Assembly: GCF_001189915.1 (NCBI RefSeq)
Contig: NZ_LFLS01000024.1
Coordinates: 1-64,000 of the forward strand
DNA: 64,000 nt
From: Herbaspirillum autotrophicum
GTDB lineage: Bacteria > Pseudomonadota > Gammaproteobacteria > Burkholderiales > Burkholderiaceae_D
Direction: 5' to 3'
This document shows positions 8,886 to 20,340 of the stretch, piece after piece. The position numbers were made by a program, and so were the translations under genes. Under the pieces are notes generated by a model that saw nothing but the letters and a program-made list of their open reading frames with translations, was not told where the DNA came from and did no database searches. How positions within the stretch are numbered: position 1 is the first letter of the stretch; every line of letters starts with the position of its first letter.

Positions 8886-9992
8886 TCAGGCGCTGACCAG
8901 CGGTTCGGCCAGCATCACCCGGTTACGGCCGCTTTCCTTGGCCCGGTAGAGCGCATCGTCGGCTTGTTTGAGCAAGGCTTGCTTGGCGGCGGTGGCATTG
9001 ATGTTGCGCTCGGGCGGCATCAGGGAGGCGACGCCGATGGAAACGGTAATCTGCAACACCTCGTCGTTGCCGCTCAGGCGGATTTGCTGTTGTGCAACGC
9101 TGGCGCGTATCCGTTCGCCGATGCGGGCGGCATCCTGCAAGGTGGCTTGCGTCAGCAAGACCACGAATTCTTCACCGCCAAAACGTCCGAGCGAATCGCT
9201 CAGGCGCAATTCCTGTTTGATTCTGCTGGCCACCTCGCGCAATACATCGTCGCCGCATTGATGGCCGAAGCTGTCGTTGACGCGCTTGAAATGGTCGATA
9301 TCGATGAACAGGCAAGACAAGGCCGAGCGGTCCCGCTGCGCGCGGCTGATTTCTTCCTGCATGCGCTGTTCCAGATAGCGGCGGTTGTTGACGCCGGTCA
9401 ACTGGTCGGTCAGGCCGATATGTTTGAGACGTTCATTGTTGATGACGTTTTCGAGGCAGATGGCGACGATGGAAGCCAGTCGTTCGATAAAGTCAGTCGC
9501 CAGTTGCTGGCTGAAGCGTTCCTGATGCGCACTGCCCAAGGCAAGATAGCCAATCAGCGTGTGCTGGCGGCTCAGCGGCAGCAAGGCAACGCTGGACGGG
9601 CGATAAGTCGGGAACATGAACTGATGCTGCTGCGCCTGATATACGCCCAGCGCCGGCCGGACTGGCAGCGCCGCATTATCCGGCAGTGCATCCAGAAACA
9701 GCAGATTGGGAAACTCATCAAGACCGATTTGCAATTCATGCAAAATGCGGCGAATCGCATGATCGCTGTCGATCAGTGTCAGGGTGACAATTTCCAGATT
9801 GAAGGTATCGGCCATCGTCAGCGACACGGTTTCGATCAGTTCACGAAAACCGCTGGAGGCAATCAGGCGCAAGTCGAATGCCTGATGGCGCTGCATGATT
9901 TGCTGGTTGATGTGGGCCTGATCCAGCAGCTCATGCAACTCTGATCGCAATTGCTGGTTTTCTGCGCGTAGCGCGGCGACGCCTGTGTTCAT
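8886..9992 (-). CDS. DUF484-GGDEF diguanylate cyclase
   Basis: 368 aa. The N-terminal half (about 1-190) is a short coiled segment followed by a DUF484/GAF-like sensor domain; the C-terminal half (about 200-360) is a GGDEF domain with the active signature G-G-E-E-F and the allosteric I-site R-L-S-D five residues before it. Substrate-binding D-x-D-x-F-K (I-D-I-D-H-F-K) is intact, so an active, product-inhibited cyclic-di-GMP synthase is expected. No membrane segments, so cytosolic. The signal sensed by DUF484 is unknown. Confidence 0.9.
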   Translation of the reverse strand: MNTGVAALRAENQQLRSELHELLDQAHINQQIMQRHQAFDLRLIASSGFRELIETVSLTMADTFNLEIVTLTLIDSDHAIRRILHELQIGLDEFPNLLFLDALPDNAALPVRPALGVYQAQQHQFMFPTYRPSSVALLPLSRQHTLIGYLALGSAHQERFSQQLATDFIERLASIVAICLENVINNERLKHIGLTDQLTGVNNRRYLEQRMQEEISRAQRDRSALSCLFIDIDHFKRVNDSFGHQCGDDVLREVASRIKQELRLSDSLGRFGGEEFVVLLTQATLQDAARIGERIRASVAQQQIRLSGNDEVLQITVSIGVASLMPPERNINATAAKQALLKQADDALYRAKESGRNRVMLAEPLVSA

Positions 9993-10121
9993 CTTGTTCC
10001 CGGTCTTGCAGCCGATTTTGATTGACGCGGGATGGGCCGCGCCGTACCTGTAACTGAACTACCCCCGTCGTGCCGAGTTGCCACCGACCCCGCAGCTTAT
10101 ACCAATGTCGTTACGGGCTGT

Positions 10122-11003
10122 TTACAACGTTGCAAAAAAACGCGATTGCATGTCTTCCAGGCCCAGCGTCTGCAATACTTCCTGCAAACGTTCGGTCGGC
10201 CGTTTGCGCGGCAAGTCCTTGAAGCGGGCGATGATCAGCTCGTTTTTCATCGAATGTTCCCAACCCACCAGTTCCGTCACGCTGACCTGATAGCCATGCG
10301 CTTCCAGTTGCAGACAGCGCAGCACATTGGTGACCTGACTGCCGAACTCGCGGGTATGCAGCGGATGACGCCAGATTTCAGTCAGCGACGATTTGGCCAG
10401 CGATTTGCCCTTGTTGCGGTTCAGTACCGAGGCGACTTCCGCCTGACAGCAAGGCACCAGCACAATGAACTGCGCCTGCTTCCTGAGCGCGAACTGAATC
10501 GCGTCATCGGTGGCCGTGTCGCAGGCGTGCAGTGCGGTCACGACATCGATGGCGGCCGGCAGTTCGGTCGACTCGATCGATTGCACTACCGACAGATTGA
10601 GGAACGACATCCCGGGAAAATCGAGTCTGGCCGCCAGTTCACGTGACTTTTGCACCAGCTCGTCGCGGGTTTCGATGCCGTAGATTCTGGGCGCGCCATC
10701 CAGCGACTTGAAGAACAGGTCGTACAAAATGAAGCCGAGATAGGATTTGCCGGCGCCGTGATCCACCAGTTGCACGTCCGGGTGCTGTTGCCGCACCTCT
10801 TGCAGCAACGGCTCGATGAACTGATACAGGTGATAGACCTGCTTCAGCTTGCGGCGGCTATCCTGATTCAGCTTGCCGTCACGCGTCAGAATGTGCAGCT
10901 CCTTGAGCAGCTCGATCGACTGCCCGGGGCGGATCTCGGGTATCGCGGCGGGTCCGGAAGCACCGGCCGGCGGTGTTTCCTGTACAGCTTTTTTCTTGCT
11001 CAT
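10122..11003 (-). CDS. SAM-dependent methyltransferase (Methyltransf_32 type)
   Basis: 293 aa Rossmann-type class I methyltransferase. The SAM-binding loop is D-H-G-A-G-K-S-Y-L-G (about residue 80), with later motifs A-L-H-A-C-D-T-A-T-D and V-P-C-C-Q. These resemble the GSTCD/METTL25-like Methyltransf_32 family, in which the target is generally unknown. The gene is 8 bp downstream of ychF on the same strand, so the two are probably co-transcribed. The N-terminal 25 residues are Ala/Pro-rich and probably disordered. Confidence 0.8.
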   Translation of the reverse strand: MSKKKAVQETPPAGASGPAAIPEIRPGQSIELLKELHILTRDGKLNQDSRRKLKQVYHLYQFIEPLLQEVRQQHPDVQLVDHGAGKSYLGFILYDLFFKSLDGAPRIYGIETRDELVQKSRELAARLDFPGMSFLNLSVVQSIESTELPAAIDVVTALHACDTATDDAIQFALRKQAQFIVLVPCCQAEVASVLNRNKGKSLAKSSLTEIWRHPLHTREFGSQVTNVLRCLQLEAHGYQVSVTELVGWEHSMKNELIIARFKDLPRKRPTERLQEVLQTLGLEDMQSRFFATL

Positions 11004-11011
11004 GCGCTGAC

Positions 11012-12103
11012 TTAAACGTTGAACAGGAAATTCATCACATCGCCGTCCTTGACGATGTATTCCTTGCCTTCGGCGCGCATCTTGCCGGCATCCTTGGCAC
11101 CCTGTTCACCCTTGTACTTGATGAAATCATCATAGGCGATGGTCTGGGCGCGAATGAAGCCGCGTTCAAAGTCGGTGTGAATCACGCCTGCTGCCTGTGG
11201 TGCAGTGGCGCCGACCGCGACGGTCCAGGCGCGGACTTCCTTGACGCCGGCGGTGAAGTAGGTTTGCAGGCCGAGCAGTGTGAAGCCGGCGCGGATCAGG
11301 CGATCCAGACCCGGCTCTTCCATGCCCATGTCGGCCAGGAAAGCGCCCTTGTCAGCGTCGTCGAGGTCAGCAATTTCAGCTTCCAGCGCGGCACAGATGG
11401 CGACCACCGGTGCATTTTGCGATTTCGCGTAATTGGTCAGCTGATCCAGCAGCGGATTGTCCTTGAAGCCGTCGTCAGCGACGTTGCCGACAAACATGGC
11501 CGGCTTGGCGGTAATCAGGCACATCGGCTTGATCAGGGCCAGTTCTTCTTCGTCCAGGCCACAGGCGCGCACCGGCTTGGCTTCATTCAGGAAGGGCATG
11601 ATGCGTTCCAGGATGGCCAGCAACTTGATGGCATCCTTGTCGCCGGCACGGGCCTTCTTGTTTTCGCGGTGAATGGCTTTTTCTACTGCCGACAGGTCGG
11701 CCAGCGCCAGTTCGGTCTGAATCACTTCAATATCGTCCAGCGGGCTGATGCGGCCGGCAACGTGGATCACGTTCGGATCTTCAAAGCAGCGCACGACGTT
11801 GACGATGGCGTCGGTTTCGCGGATATGCGCCAGAAACTGATTGCCCAGGCCTTCGCCCTTGGAGGCGCCGGCGACCAGGCCGGCGATGTCGACGAATTCC
11901 ACTGTTGCCGGAACGACACGTTCCGGATTGATGATCTCGGCCAGCGCCTGCAGGCGCGGATCCGGCACTTCAACCATGCCGACGTTGGGTTCGATCGTGC
12001 AGAATGGGTAGTTTTCGGCGGCGATACCCGCTTTGGTCAGGGCGTTGAACAGGGTCGATTTACCGACGTTCGGCAAGCCGACGATGCCGCATTTGAGGCT
12101 CAT
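11012..12103 (-). CDS. ychF: YchF/OLA1-type P-loop ATPase
   Basis: 363 aa from the ATG at 12103 (the frame extends upstream, but [17 protein letters not shown] is the conserved family start). The Walker A is followed by D-I-A-G-L-V and G-E-G-L-G-N-Q-F-L. The C-terminus is the TGS-like domain ([12 protein letters not shown] through [11 protein letters not shown]). YchF proteins bind ATP rather than GTP and associate with ribosomes. Full length and well conserved. Confidence 0.95.
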   Translation of the reverse strand: MSLKCGIVGLPNVGKSTLFNALTKAGIAAENYPFCTIEPNVGMVEVPDPRLQALAEIINPERVVPATVEFVDIAGLVAGASKGEGLGNQFLAHIRETDAIVNVVRCFEDPNVIHVAGRISPLDDIEVIQTELALADLSAVEKAIHRENKKARAGDKDAIKLLAILERIMPFLNEAKPVRACGLDEEELALIKPMCLITAKPAMFVGNVADDGFKDNPLLDQLTNYAKSQNAPVVAICAALEAEIADLDDADKGAFLADMGMEEPGLDRLIRAGFTLLGLQTYFTAGVKEVRAWTVAVGATAPQAAGVIHTDFERGFIRAQTIAYDDFIKYKGEQGAKDAGKMRAEGKEYIVKDGDVMNFLFNV

Positions 12104-12340
12104 GACAGAATCTTTCTGAATCAAAAGCGCCATTGTAGCAAGTCGCTTGCGGCAGAGCTTCTATTTTGAAGGGGCGCAGCGGGGCGGCATAGACGGTTTT
12201 TTTCGGCTTGTGAATCGAAAATGGCGTCAGCTCCTCTTAAAATCGCATTTTGCTGTCTTATTGCTACACTCTATCGGTACTGCGGGGCAATTATCGTTTT
12301 TGTTCTACAATGTCGCCTTTGACAACGAACGGTACACGCT

Positions 12341-13144
12341 TTGCCTAACATCGTAGAAATCCGCGATTTGCATTTTGGTTATGGAGATCGTCCGATCTTG
12401 TCGGGCCTGCGCATGGATTTTCCACAGGGCAAGGTAATTGCAGTCATGGGCGGCTCCGGCTCCGGCAAGACCACCATCCTGCGCCTCATCGGCGGCCAGT
12501 TGCGGCCTCAGAGCGGCAGCGTCAGCGTCGAAGGTCAGGAAGTGCCCACGCTCGATACGGCCGGCTTGTATGCGCTGCGCCGCAAGATGGGGATGCTGTT
12601 TCAGAATGGCGCCTTGTTTACCGATATGACGGTATTCGACAATGTCGCCTTCCCGCTGCGCGAACATACAGACTTGTCCGAAGACCTGATTCGTGATCTG
12701 GTTCTGCTCAAGCTCAATGCCGTTGGTTTGCGCAATGCGGCGCAACTGAAGCCGGCCGAGATTTCCGGCGGCATGGCGCGGCGCGTAGCATTGGCGCGCG
12801 CGATTGCGCTCGATCCGGCGCTGATCATGTATGACGAGCCGTTTGCCGGACTCGACCCGATTTCCATGGGCGTGACGGCCAATCTGATTCGTCGCCTCAA
12901 TGATGCGCTCGGCTCGACTTCGATTCTGGTGTCGCATGACGTCAACGAATCGTTCGGCATTGCCGACTACGTCTATTTCCTGTCGAACGGAAAAATCGTC
13001 GCTCAGGGTACGCCTGAAGAAATGCGTGCTTCTGCTGATCCGTATGTAAAACAGTTTGTGCATGCCGAGGCAGACGGCCCGGTGCCGTTCCATTATCCCG
13101 GCAAGTCGCTGGCGGATGATCTGGGACTGGGAGGTCGCTCATGA
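12341..13144 (+). CDS. mlaF: MlaF, phospholipid-transport ABC ATPase
   Basis: 267 aa ABC ATPase: Walker A G-G-S-G-S-G-K-T-T, signature I-S-G-G-M-A-R-R-V, Walker B L-I-M-Y-D-E-P-F-A-G-L-D-P, and H-loop S-H-D-V. The sequence and the following genes identify MlaF of the Mla pathway, which keeps the outer membrane asymmetric by moving phospholipids between inner and outer membrane. Translation appears to begin at TTG 12341, since the conserved N-terminus P-N-I-V-E-I-R-D follows it and no ATG is in reach. Its stop overlaps mlaE (ATGA). Confidence 0.93.
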   Translation: MPNIVEIRDLHFGYGDRPILSGLRMDFPQGKVIAVMGGSGSGKTTILRLIGGQLRPQSGSVSVEGQEVPTLDTAGLYALRRKMGMLFQNGALFTDMTVFDNVAFPLREHTDLSEDLIRDLVLLKLNAVGLRNAAQLKPAEISGGMARRVALARAIALDPALIMYDEPFAGLDPISMGVTANLIRRLNDALGSTSILVSHDVNESFGIADYVYFLSNGKIVAQGTPEEMRASADPYVKQFVHAEADGPVPFHYPGKSLADDLGLGGRS

Positions 13145-13920
13145 TCGTCAATTTTCTGAGCAACTTCGGCCGCAGCCTGCGTGAGTTCGTCGCCGGTGTC
13201 GGTTTTGCCACCCGCATGTTCTGGACCATCATTCGTTCTTCGGGCGGCTTGCTGCGCCGGCCGCGACTGATTACCGATCAGATTCACTTCATCGGCAATT
13301 ATTCGCTGGTCATCATTGCGGTATCGGGCTTGTTCGTCGGTTTCGTGCTGGGGCTGCAAGGTTATTACACGCTCAACAAATACGGTTCGGAGCAGGCGCT
13401 GGGCTTGCTGGTGGCGCTGTCGCTGACGCGTGAACTGGGCCCGGTGGTGACCGCGTTGCTGTTCGCCGGCCGTGCCGGCACCTCGCTGACGGCAGAAATC
13501 GGCCTGATGAAAGCCGGTGAGCAACTGGCGGCAATGGAGATGATGGCGGTGGATCCGCTGCAACGCGTCATCGCGCCACGGTTTTGGGCCGGTGTGGTGG
13601 CAATGCCGGTGCTGGCAGCGATTTTCAGTGCGGTCGGGGTTTTTGGTGGGTATATTGTTGGCGTGAAGCTGATCGGTGTCGATGAAGGTGCTTTCTGGTC
13701 GCAAATGCAGGGCGGGGTGGATGTCTGGAATGATATTGCCAATGGCGTCCTCAAGAGTGTCGTATTCGGGATTGCAGTGACTTTTGTTGCACTGTTTCAG
13801 GGCTATGAAGCCAAACCGACGCCGGAAGGCGTGGCACGGGCTACTACCCGGACTGTCGTTATTGCATCGTTGCTGGTGCTGGCGCTGGATTTCCTGCTGA
13901 CGGCGCTGATGTTCAGCTAA
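13141..13920 (+). CDS. mlaE: MlaE, phospholipid-transport permease
   Basis: 259 aa MlaE/YrbE permease with the family block G-L-Q-G-Y-Y-T-L-N-K-Y-G and the E-L-G-P-V-V-T-A-L-L-F-A-G-R-A-G segment in the central membrane region. Forms the inner-membrane core of MlaFEDB. Translationally coupled to mlaF by a four-base overlap, followed after 58 bp by mlaD. Confidence 0.95.
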   Translation: MIVNFLSNFGRSLREFVAGVGFATRMFWTIIRSSGGLLRRPRLITDQIHFIGNYSLVIIAVSGLFVGFVLGLQGYYTLNKYGSEQALGLLVALSLTRELGPVVTALLFAGRAGTSLTAEIGLMKAGEQLAAMEMMAVDPLQRVIAPRFWAGVVAMPVLAAIFSAVGVFGGYIVGVKLIGVDEGAFWSQMQGGVDVWNDIANGVLKSVVFGIAVTFVALFQGYEAKPTPEGVARATTRTVVIASLLVLALDFLLTALMFS

Positions 13921-13978
13921 GCAACTGGCGGTGGCAGTGGTAACGCGAATTTAGAATTGATTGTTAGGGTGACAGGGT

Positions 13979-14455
13979 ATGCAACGTAAAACATTGGACG
14001 CATGGGTCGGGTTGTTTGTCTTGCTGGGAGCTGCGGCGCTGGTTTTTCTGGCGTTGAAGGCCGGCAATATGAGTTCGTTTTCACTCAGCCAGACCACATA
14101 TGCAGTGCAAACCAAATTTGACAATATTGGCGGTCTCAAGCCGCGCGCCGCAGTCAAGAGCGCCGGTGTGGTGGTGGGCCGGGTCGGCACCATCACGTTT
14201 GATGACAAAACCTTTCAGGCCCGCGTCACGCTGGATCTGAACAGCCAGTATCAGTTTCCGAAAGACAGCTCGGCAAAAATTCTGACCTCCGGTTTACTGG
14301 GGGAGCAATACATCGGTCTTGAACCGGGTGGGGATACCAAAAATCTGGCGGCAGGTGACACGATCACAATGACACAATCAGCGATTGTGTTGGAAAATCT
14401 GATCAGCCAGTTTCTTTATAGCAAAGCGGCAGAGGGAAAGGATAATTCACAATGA
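13979..14455 (+). CDS. mlaD: MlaD, MCE-domain protein
   Basis: 158 aa: one N-terminal membrane anchor (residues about 8-28), then a single MCE domain (about 37-120; F-D-N-I-G-G-L-K through G-L-L-G-E-Q-Y-I-G-L-E-P-G) and a short helical tail. MlaD forms the hexameric lipid-binding ring on MlaE in the periplasm. Slightly shorter than the E. coli protein, as usual in this clade. Overlaps mlaA by four bases. Confidence 0.93.
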   Translation: MQRKTLDAWVGLFVLLGAAALVFLALKAGNMSSFSLSQTTYAVQTKFDNIGGLKPRAAVKSAGVVVGRVGTITFDDKTFQARVTLDLNSQYQFPKDSSAKILTSGLLGEQYIGLEPGGDTKNLAAGDTITMTQSAIVLENLISQFLYSKAAEGKDNSQ

Positions 14456-15186
14456 AATACGCAGCTCGCATCGGTACGCTGGCGCTGGTCGCCACGCTTA
14501 GTGGTTGCGCAACAACAAATAATCCGAATGATCCGTTGGAAGGTTTCAACCGCGCGATGTTCAGTTTCAACGACACCGTTGATCAGGTGGCATTGAAGCC
14601 AGCCGCGCAGGCTTACGAATTCGTCTTGCCGAATTTTGTACAGACCGGTATCGGCAATTTCTTCGGCAACATCGGCGACCTGTGGTCGGCCGTCAATCAA
14701 ATCATGCAGGGCCGCATTGAAACAGGTGTTTCCACGTTCATGCGGGTTGCCATCAATACCACGTTCGGTCTCGGTGGTGTGCTCGATATCGGTACCGAAG
14801 CACGGCTGCCGAAGGAGCGTTCGGATTTCGGCCAGACACTGGGCAAATGGGGCGTAGGCTCGGGTCCTTACGTTGTGCTGCCGTTACTGGGACCGTCGAC
14901 CGTGCGCGATACCGCCGCTTTGCCGGCCGACTTCTACGGCGATCTGTGGAGCTACAAGCGGCCTGTGGGCTGGCGTAACGTCGGTTCCGGCATCCGCATC
15001 ATCGACAAGCGTGCGCAATTGCTGGATGCCTCGAACCTGCTGGAAGACGTAGCGCTGGACAAGTATGACTTCGTGCGCGATACCTACTTGCAAAGCCGTC
15101 AGGCCAAGATCAACGCCGGTCGTCACAAGGACGATGAGGATGATGGTTCTGCTGCACCGATGAAGGAAAGTGTCGTCAAGCCATGA
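14452..15186 (+). CDS. mlaA: MlaA (VacJ) outer-membrane lipoprotein
   Basis: 244 aa with a lipobox L-S-G-C ending at Cys 21. The mature part has the VacJ family pattern D-P-L-E-G-F-N-R-A-M-F-S-F-N-D. In the outer membrane MlaA extracts mislocalised surface phospholipids and hands them to MlaC. Here it is inside the mla operon, whereas E. coli carries it elsewhere. The C-terminal 25 residues are charged and low in complexity. Confidence 0.95.
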   Translation: MKYAARIGTLALVATLSGCATTNNPNDPLEGFNRAMFSFNDTVDQVALKPAAQAYEFVLPNFVQTGIGNFFGNIGDLWSAVNQIMQGRIETGVSTFMRVAINTTFGLGGVLDIGTEARLPKERSDFGQTLGKWGVGSGPYVVLPLLGPSTVRDTAALPADFYGDLWSYKRPVGWRNVGSGIRIIDKRAQLLDASNLLEDVALDKYDFVRDTYLQSRQAKINAGRHKDDEDDGSAAPMKESVVKP

Positions 15187-15275
15187 ACATGTTTGCCGGG
15201 CGCTGCGGCGTCCGGCTCTTGAATTGTGCCGGGACGGCCCCACTTAGGTGACGGGTATCCGTCCGAAACTTGCCA

Positions 15276-15281
15276 TATAAT
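15276..15281 (+). promoter_or_regulatory. Possible -10 box upstream of mlaC
   Basis: A perfect TATAAT in the 171-bp gap between mlaA and mlaC, 76 bp before the mlaC start. No convincing -35 hexamer at 16-18 bp upstream, so this is only a candidate internal promoter. Confidence 0.3.
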
Positions 15282-15357
15282 CCATTAATGCCGCATTCTG
15301 TGGCGTGCCGGTGCGGTTGGTCGTGGCAGCAGCTATTAATGAATGGATCAGTAGAAT

Positions 15358-15993
15358 ATGAAAATGCTTACTAAATTACTCGCCGTGGTTCTGTCGGTCT
15401 CCGCCTTGAGCTTTGCCAGTGCCGCATCGGCGCAGGAAGCACCGGATGCACTGGTCAAGCGCATCAGCCAGGAAGTACTGGATGCGGCCAAGAACGACAA
15501 GGACATTCAGAGCGGCAACATCAGCCAGATCATTGCGCTGGTGGAACAGAAAATCATTCCTTACGTTGACTTCGAACGCATGACTTCGCTGGCGGCTGGC
15601 CGTTACTGGCGTCAGGCGACTCCGGATCAGCAAAAGCAACTGATCACCCAATTCCGCAGTCTGCTGATTTACACCTATTCGGGTGCCTTGTCGCAAGTGC
15701 GCGATCAGAAGATCGAATTCAAGCCATTGCGTGCAGATCCTGCCGATACCGAAGTGGAAGTGCGCTCGCAAGTGATTCAATCGCGCGGCGAGCCGATCCA
15801 GCTCAACTATCGTCTGGAAAAATTGCCAACCGGCTGGAAAATGTTTGACGTCAATGTCATGGGTGCCTGGCTGGTCGAAGCCTACAAGGGTACTTTCGCC
15901 AGCGAAATCAGCAAGGGTGGCATCGATGGGCTGATCAAGACGCTGACAGACAAGAACAAGCAACTGGCATCACGTTCTTCGGCCAAGAAATAA
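15358..15993 (+). CDS. mlaC: MlaC, periplasmic phospholipid shuttle
   Basis: 211 aa with a Sec signal peptide (cleavage after A-S-A-Q, near residue 23). The MlaC/Ttg2D family block I-I-P-Y-V-D-F-E-R-M-T-S-L-A-A-G-R-Y-W and G-W-K-M-F-D-V-N-V-M-G are present. Carries phospholipid across the periplasm between MlaA and the MlaFEDB complex. The upstream gap may hold its own promoter. Confidence 0.95.
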   Translation: MKMLTKLLAVVLSVSALSFASAASAQEAPDALVKRISQEVLDAAKNDKDIQSGNISQIIALVEQKIIPYVDFERMTSLAAGRYWRQATPDQQKQLITQFRSLLIYTYSGALSQVRDQKIEFKPLRADPADTEVEVRSQVIQSRGEPIQLNYRLEKLPTGWKMFDVNVMGAWLVEAYKGTFASEISKGGIDGLIKTLTDKNKQLASRSSAKK

Positions 15994-16014
15994 TTTCAGG
16001 ATCGCGACCTCTTC

Positions 16015-16299
16015 ATGTTCAAGCCCAGCGTATCGCTTACCGTGGACAATGCCAGTGCCATACTGGAAGCCGGTTTGCGTGCAATCGCAGCCGGTCAGGC
16101 AACGATTGATCTGAGCGAGGTCGCGACCGTCGATTCATCTGCGGTAGCAACCTTGCTGGCGTGGCAGCGGGCAGCCAAGGCCGCCGGCCGTACGCTCGAT
16201 TTCGGTACGCTGCCGGCCAATCTGCAAAGTCTGGCCGAGCTGTACGGCGTAACGCCATTGCTCAATGCGCAAATTCTCGCCACCAGCCGACATCACTGA
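16015..16299 (+). CDS. mlaB: MlaB, STAS-domain subunit
   Basis: 94 aa STAS domain with the D-S-S-A-V-A-T-L-L-A-W-Q-R helix that in MlaB contacts the MlaF ATPase. Last gene of the mla cluster, 21 bp after mlaC. Cytosolic regulatory subunit needed for complex assembly. Confidence 0.88.
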   Translation: MFKPSVSLTVDNASAILEAGLRAIAAGQATIDLSEVATVDSSAVATLLAWQRAAKAAGRTLDFGTLPANLQSLAELYGVTPLLNAQILATSRHH

Positions 16300-16364
16300 T
16301 CCTCGCGCCGACTGATCGCAGTCAACTCGTCTTCCCCTTTCCGACCCTGAGCGCGGAAATCCCA

Positions 16365-16370
16365 TATAAT
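16365..16370 (+). promoter_or_regulatory. Possible -10 box before the ABC exporter pair
   Basis: A perfect TATAAT about 95 bp before the ATPase start at 16465, within the 165-bp gap after mlaB. No good -35 box was seen. Confidence 0.3.
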
Positions 16371-16464
16371 CAAACGTTTCGCCGCACGTACAGGCTGCTC
16401 CAGAGGCCCAGCGGTGCAATGAACCATTTCCCGGCTTGCGTCCAGACAACGCACCAACGAATCC

Positions 16465-17376
16465 ATGGCTGCATTACAGATTAACAACGTCGAAAAACGC
16501 TATCAGTCCTTGCAGGCACTGGGCGGTGTCTCGCTTTCCATTGAGGAAGGCGAGTTTTTCGGCTTGCTCGGCCCTAACGGTGCCGGCAAAACCACATTGA
16601 TTTCCATCATTGCCGGCCTGAACCGCGCTGACTCGGGTTCGGTCTCGATTCATGGGCATGATGTCGTCAACGATTATCGCGCTGCCCGCACCAAGCTCGG
16701 TGTGGTGCCGCAAGAACTGGTGTTCGATCCGTTCTTTACCGTCCGTGAAACCTTGCGCATGCAATCAGGCTACTTCGGCCTGAAGAACAATGACAAGTGG
16801 ATCGATGAGGTGATGGACAACCTGGATCTGACCAACAAGGCCGATACCAATATGCGCGCGCTGTCGGGCGGCATGAAGCGCCGCGTGCTGGTGGCGCAGG
16901 CGCTGGTGCACAAGCCGCCGGTGATTGTCCTTGATGAGCCGACCGCCGGTGTCGATGTCGAGTTGCGGCAAACCTTGTGGAAATTCGTCGGTCGTCTCAA
17001 TCGCGAAGGGCATACGATTGTCCTGACCACACACTATCTGGAAGAGGCGCAAGCCTTGTGCAACCGGATCGCCATGCTGAAGTTCGGCAAGGTGGTGGCG
17101 CTCGATTCGACGGAAGCGCTGATCCGCCGCATCTCCGGTTCGCAACTGGTACTGCGGCTGAAGCAGGGCAGTCTGCCGGACAGTCTGCGGCCGCTGGTGA
17201 CGCATCCGGAAGAATTGTTGTCCGGTCTGAAATATACCTTGCGTGTCACTGACTATAACGACGTCGAACCGATCCTGTCGCAATTGCGGCAAGCGGGCGC
17301 GGTGATTGAAGACATGCAGTTGCAGCAAGCCGATCTGGAAGATGTTTTCATCCAGATCATGGAAGGTGCCAAATGA
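16465..17376 (+). CDS. ABC-2 type exporter ATP-binding protein (YadG-like)
   Basis: 303 aa: Walker A G-P-N-G-A-G-K-T-T, signature L-S-G-G-M-K-R-R-V, Walker B V-I-V-L-D-E-P-T-A-G-V-D, H-loop T-T-H-Y-L-E-E-A; a C-terminal domain of about 80 residues follows, as in the YadG/CcmA group. Coupled to the permease at 17373 by a four-base overlap. The substrate is unknown. Its position between mla and murA suggests envelope function, but that is inference. Confidence 0.88.
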   Translation: MAALQINNVEKRYQSLQALGGVSLSIEEGEFFGLLGPNGAGKTTLISIIAGLNRADSGSVSIHGHDVVNDYRAARTKLGVVPQELVFDPFFTVRETLRMQSGYFGLKNNDKWIDEVMDNLDLTNKADTNMRALSGGMKRRVLVAQALVHKPPVIVLDEPTAGVDVELRQTLWKFVGRLNREGHTIVLTTHYLEEAQALCNRIAMLKFGKVVALDSTEALIRRISGSQLVLRLKQGSLPDSLRPLVTHPEELLSGLKYTLRVTDYNDVEPILSQLRQAGAVIEDMQLQQADLEDVFIQIMEGAK

Positions 17377-18137
17377 CCGGTTTTCAGACTTTGTTTTATA
17401 AGGAAGTGTTGCGTTTCTGGAAGGTCGCAACACAGACCGTGACAGCGCCGATCATGACGGCCATGTTGTATTTGCTGATCTTCGGCCATGTGCTGGAAAA
17501 CCACGTACAGGTTTATCCGGGCGTGCAATACACCGGCTTTCTGGTGCCTGGGCTGGTGATGATGAGCGTGTTGCAAAATGCATTCGCCAACAGCTCATCG
17601 TCGCTGATTCAATCCAAAATTACCGGCAATCTGGTGTTCGTGTTGCTGACGCCGCTGTCGCACTGGGAACTGTTCGGCGGCTATGTGCTGGCGGCCGTGG
17701 TGCGTGGTTTGCTGGTCGGCGCCGGGGTGTTTGTCGTGACGGCATGGTTCGGCCACCTGAGTTTTGTCGCGCCATGGTGGATTGTGATCTTCGCGCTGCT
17801 GGGCGCAGCGATTCTCGGCACGATGGGCCTGATCGCCGGTATCTGGGCAGAAAAATTCGACCAGCTGGCCGCGTTCCAGAATTTCCTGATCGTGCCGCTG
17901 ACCTTCCTGGCCGGTGTCTTTTATTCGATCCACTCGCTGCCGCCGTTCTGGCAGGCGGTGTCGCATTTCAACCCGTTTTTTTATATGATCGATGGTTTCC
18001 GCTACGGCTTTTTCGGCCAGTCCGATATTGATCCGTTGCTGAGTTTCTCGATTGTTGCCATCTTCTTCATCGTGTTGTCGACCCTTGCGGTGCGCATGCT
18101 GAAGAGTGGCTATAAGTTGCGCTCCGGCGCGCATTGA
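17373..18137 (+). CDS. ABC-2 type exporter permease (YadH-like)
   Basis: 254 aa with six hydrophobic segments and the ABC2_membrane layout: amphipathic N-terminus F-Q-T-L-F-Y-K-E-V-L-R-F, and the conserved F-Q-N-F-L-I-V-P-L-T-F-L-A-G-V-F-Y-S segment near residue 170. Partner of the preceding ATPase. Confidence 0.9.
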   Translation: MTGFQTLFYKEVLRFWKVATQTVTAPIMTAMLYLLIFGHVLENHVQVYPGVQYTGFLVPGLVMMSVLQNAFANSSSSLIQSKITGNLVFVLLTPLSHWELFGGYVLAAVVRGLLVGAGVFVVTAWFGHLSFVAPWWIVIFALLGAAILGTMGLIAGIWAEKFDQLAAFQNFLIVPLTFLAGVFYSIHSLPPFWQAVSHFNPFFYMIDGFRYGFFGQSDIDPLLSFSIVAIFFIVLSTLAVRMLKSGYKLRSGAH

Positions 18138-18158
18138 TTCACCCTTGTGAAGAGCCGC

Positions 18159-19663
<1,505 letters not shown>

Positions 19664-19681
19664 TCTGTTGTACTGAAAACC

Positions 19682-20332
19682 ATGACCCAGCAACTCACCC
19701 TCGCGCTCTCCAAGGGCCGCATTTTTGAAGAAACGCTGCCGCTGCTCAAAGCTGCCGGCATCGTCGTGACCGAAGATCCGGAAACCTCGCGCAAACTGAT
19801 TTTGCAAACCAACGATCCGGCCGTGCGCGTGATCATCGTGCGGGCGTCGGACGTGCCGACCTACGTGCAATATGGCGCGGCCGATTTCGGTGTGGCGGGC
19901 AAGGACGTGTTGCTGGAACATGGCGGCGAAGGACTGTATCAGCCGATCGATCTGCATATCGCCAAGTGCCGTTTGTCGGTGGCGGTGCAGGATGGTTTCG
20001 ACTACGCCAGCGCGGTGCGCCAGGGTGCGCGCCTGCGGGTGGTGACCAAGTATGTCAACACCGCGCGTGAGCATTTCGCGGCCAAGGGTGTGCACGTCGA
20101 CTTGATCAAGCTGTATGGCTCGATGGAACTGGGCCCGCTGGTTGGCCTGTCCGACGCCATTGTCGATCTGGTCAGCACCGGCGGCACCTTGCGCGCCAAC
20201 AAGCTGGTGGAAGTCGAGCACATCATGGAAATTTCATCGCGTCTGGTGGTCAATCAGGCCGCGCTGAAACTCAAGCGCGAACGTCTGCAACCGATATTGG
20301 AAGCCTTCGAAAGAGCCTCGCAGGCGGCATAG
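19682..20332 (+). CDS. hisG: ATP phosphoribosyltransferase, short form HisG
   Basis: 216 aa catalytic subunit: L-A-L-S-K-G-R-I near the start and the PRPP loop [10 protein letters not shown]. It lacks the C-terminal regulatory domain of long HisG, so it should need HisZ (not in this window) for activity and feedback control. First step of histidine synthesis; first of the his genes. Confidence 0.95.
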   Translation: MTQQLTLALSKGRIFEETLPLLKAAGIVVTEDPETSRKLILQTNDPAVRVIIVRASDVPTYVQYGAADFGVAGKDVLLEHGGEGLYQPIDLHIAKCRLSVAVQDGFDYASAVRQGARLRVVTKYVNTAREHFAAKGVHVDLIKLYGSMELGPLVGLSDAIVDLVSTGGTLRANKLVEVEHIMEISSRLVVNQAALKLKRERLQPILEAFERASQAA

Positions 20333-20340
20333 GTGACAAC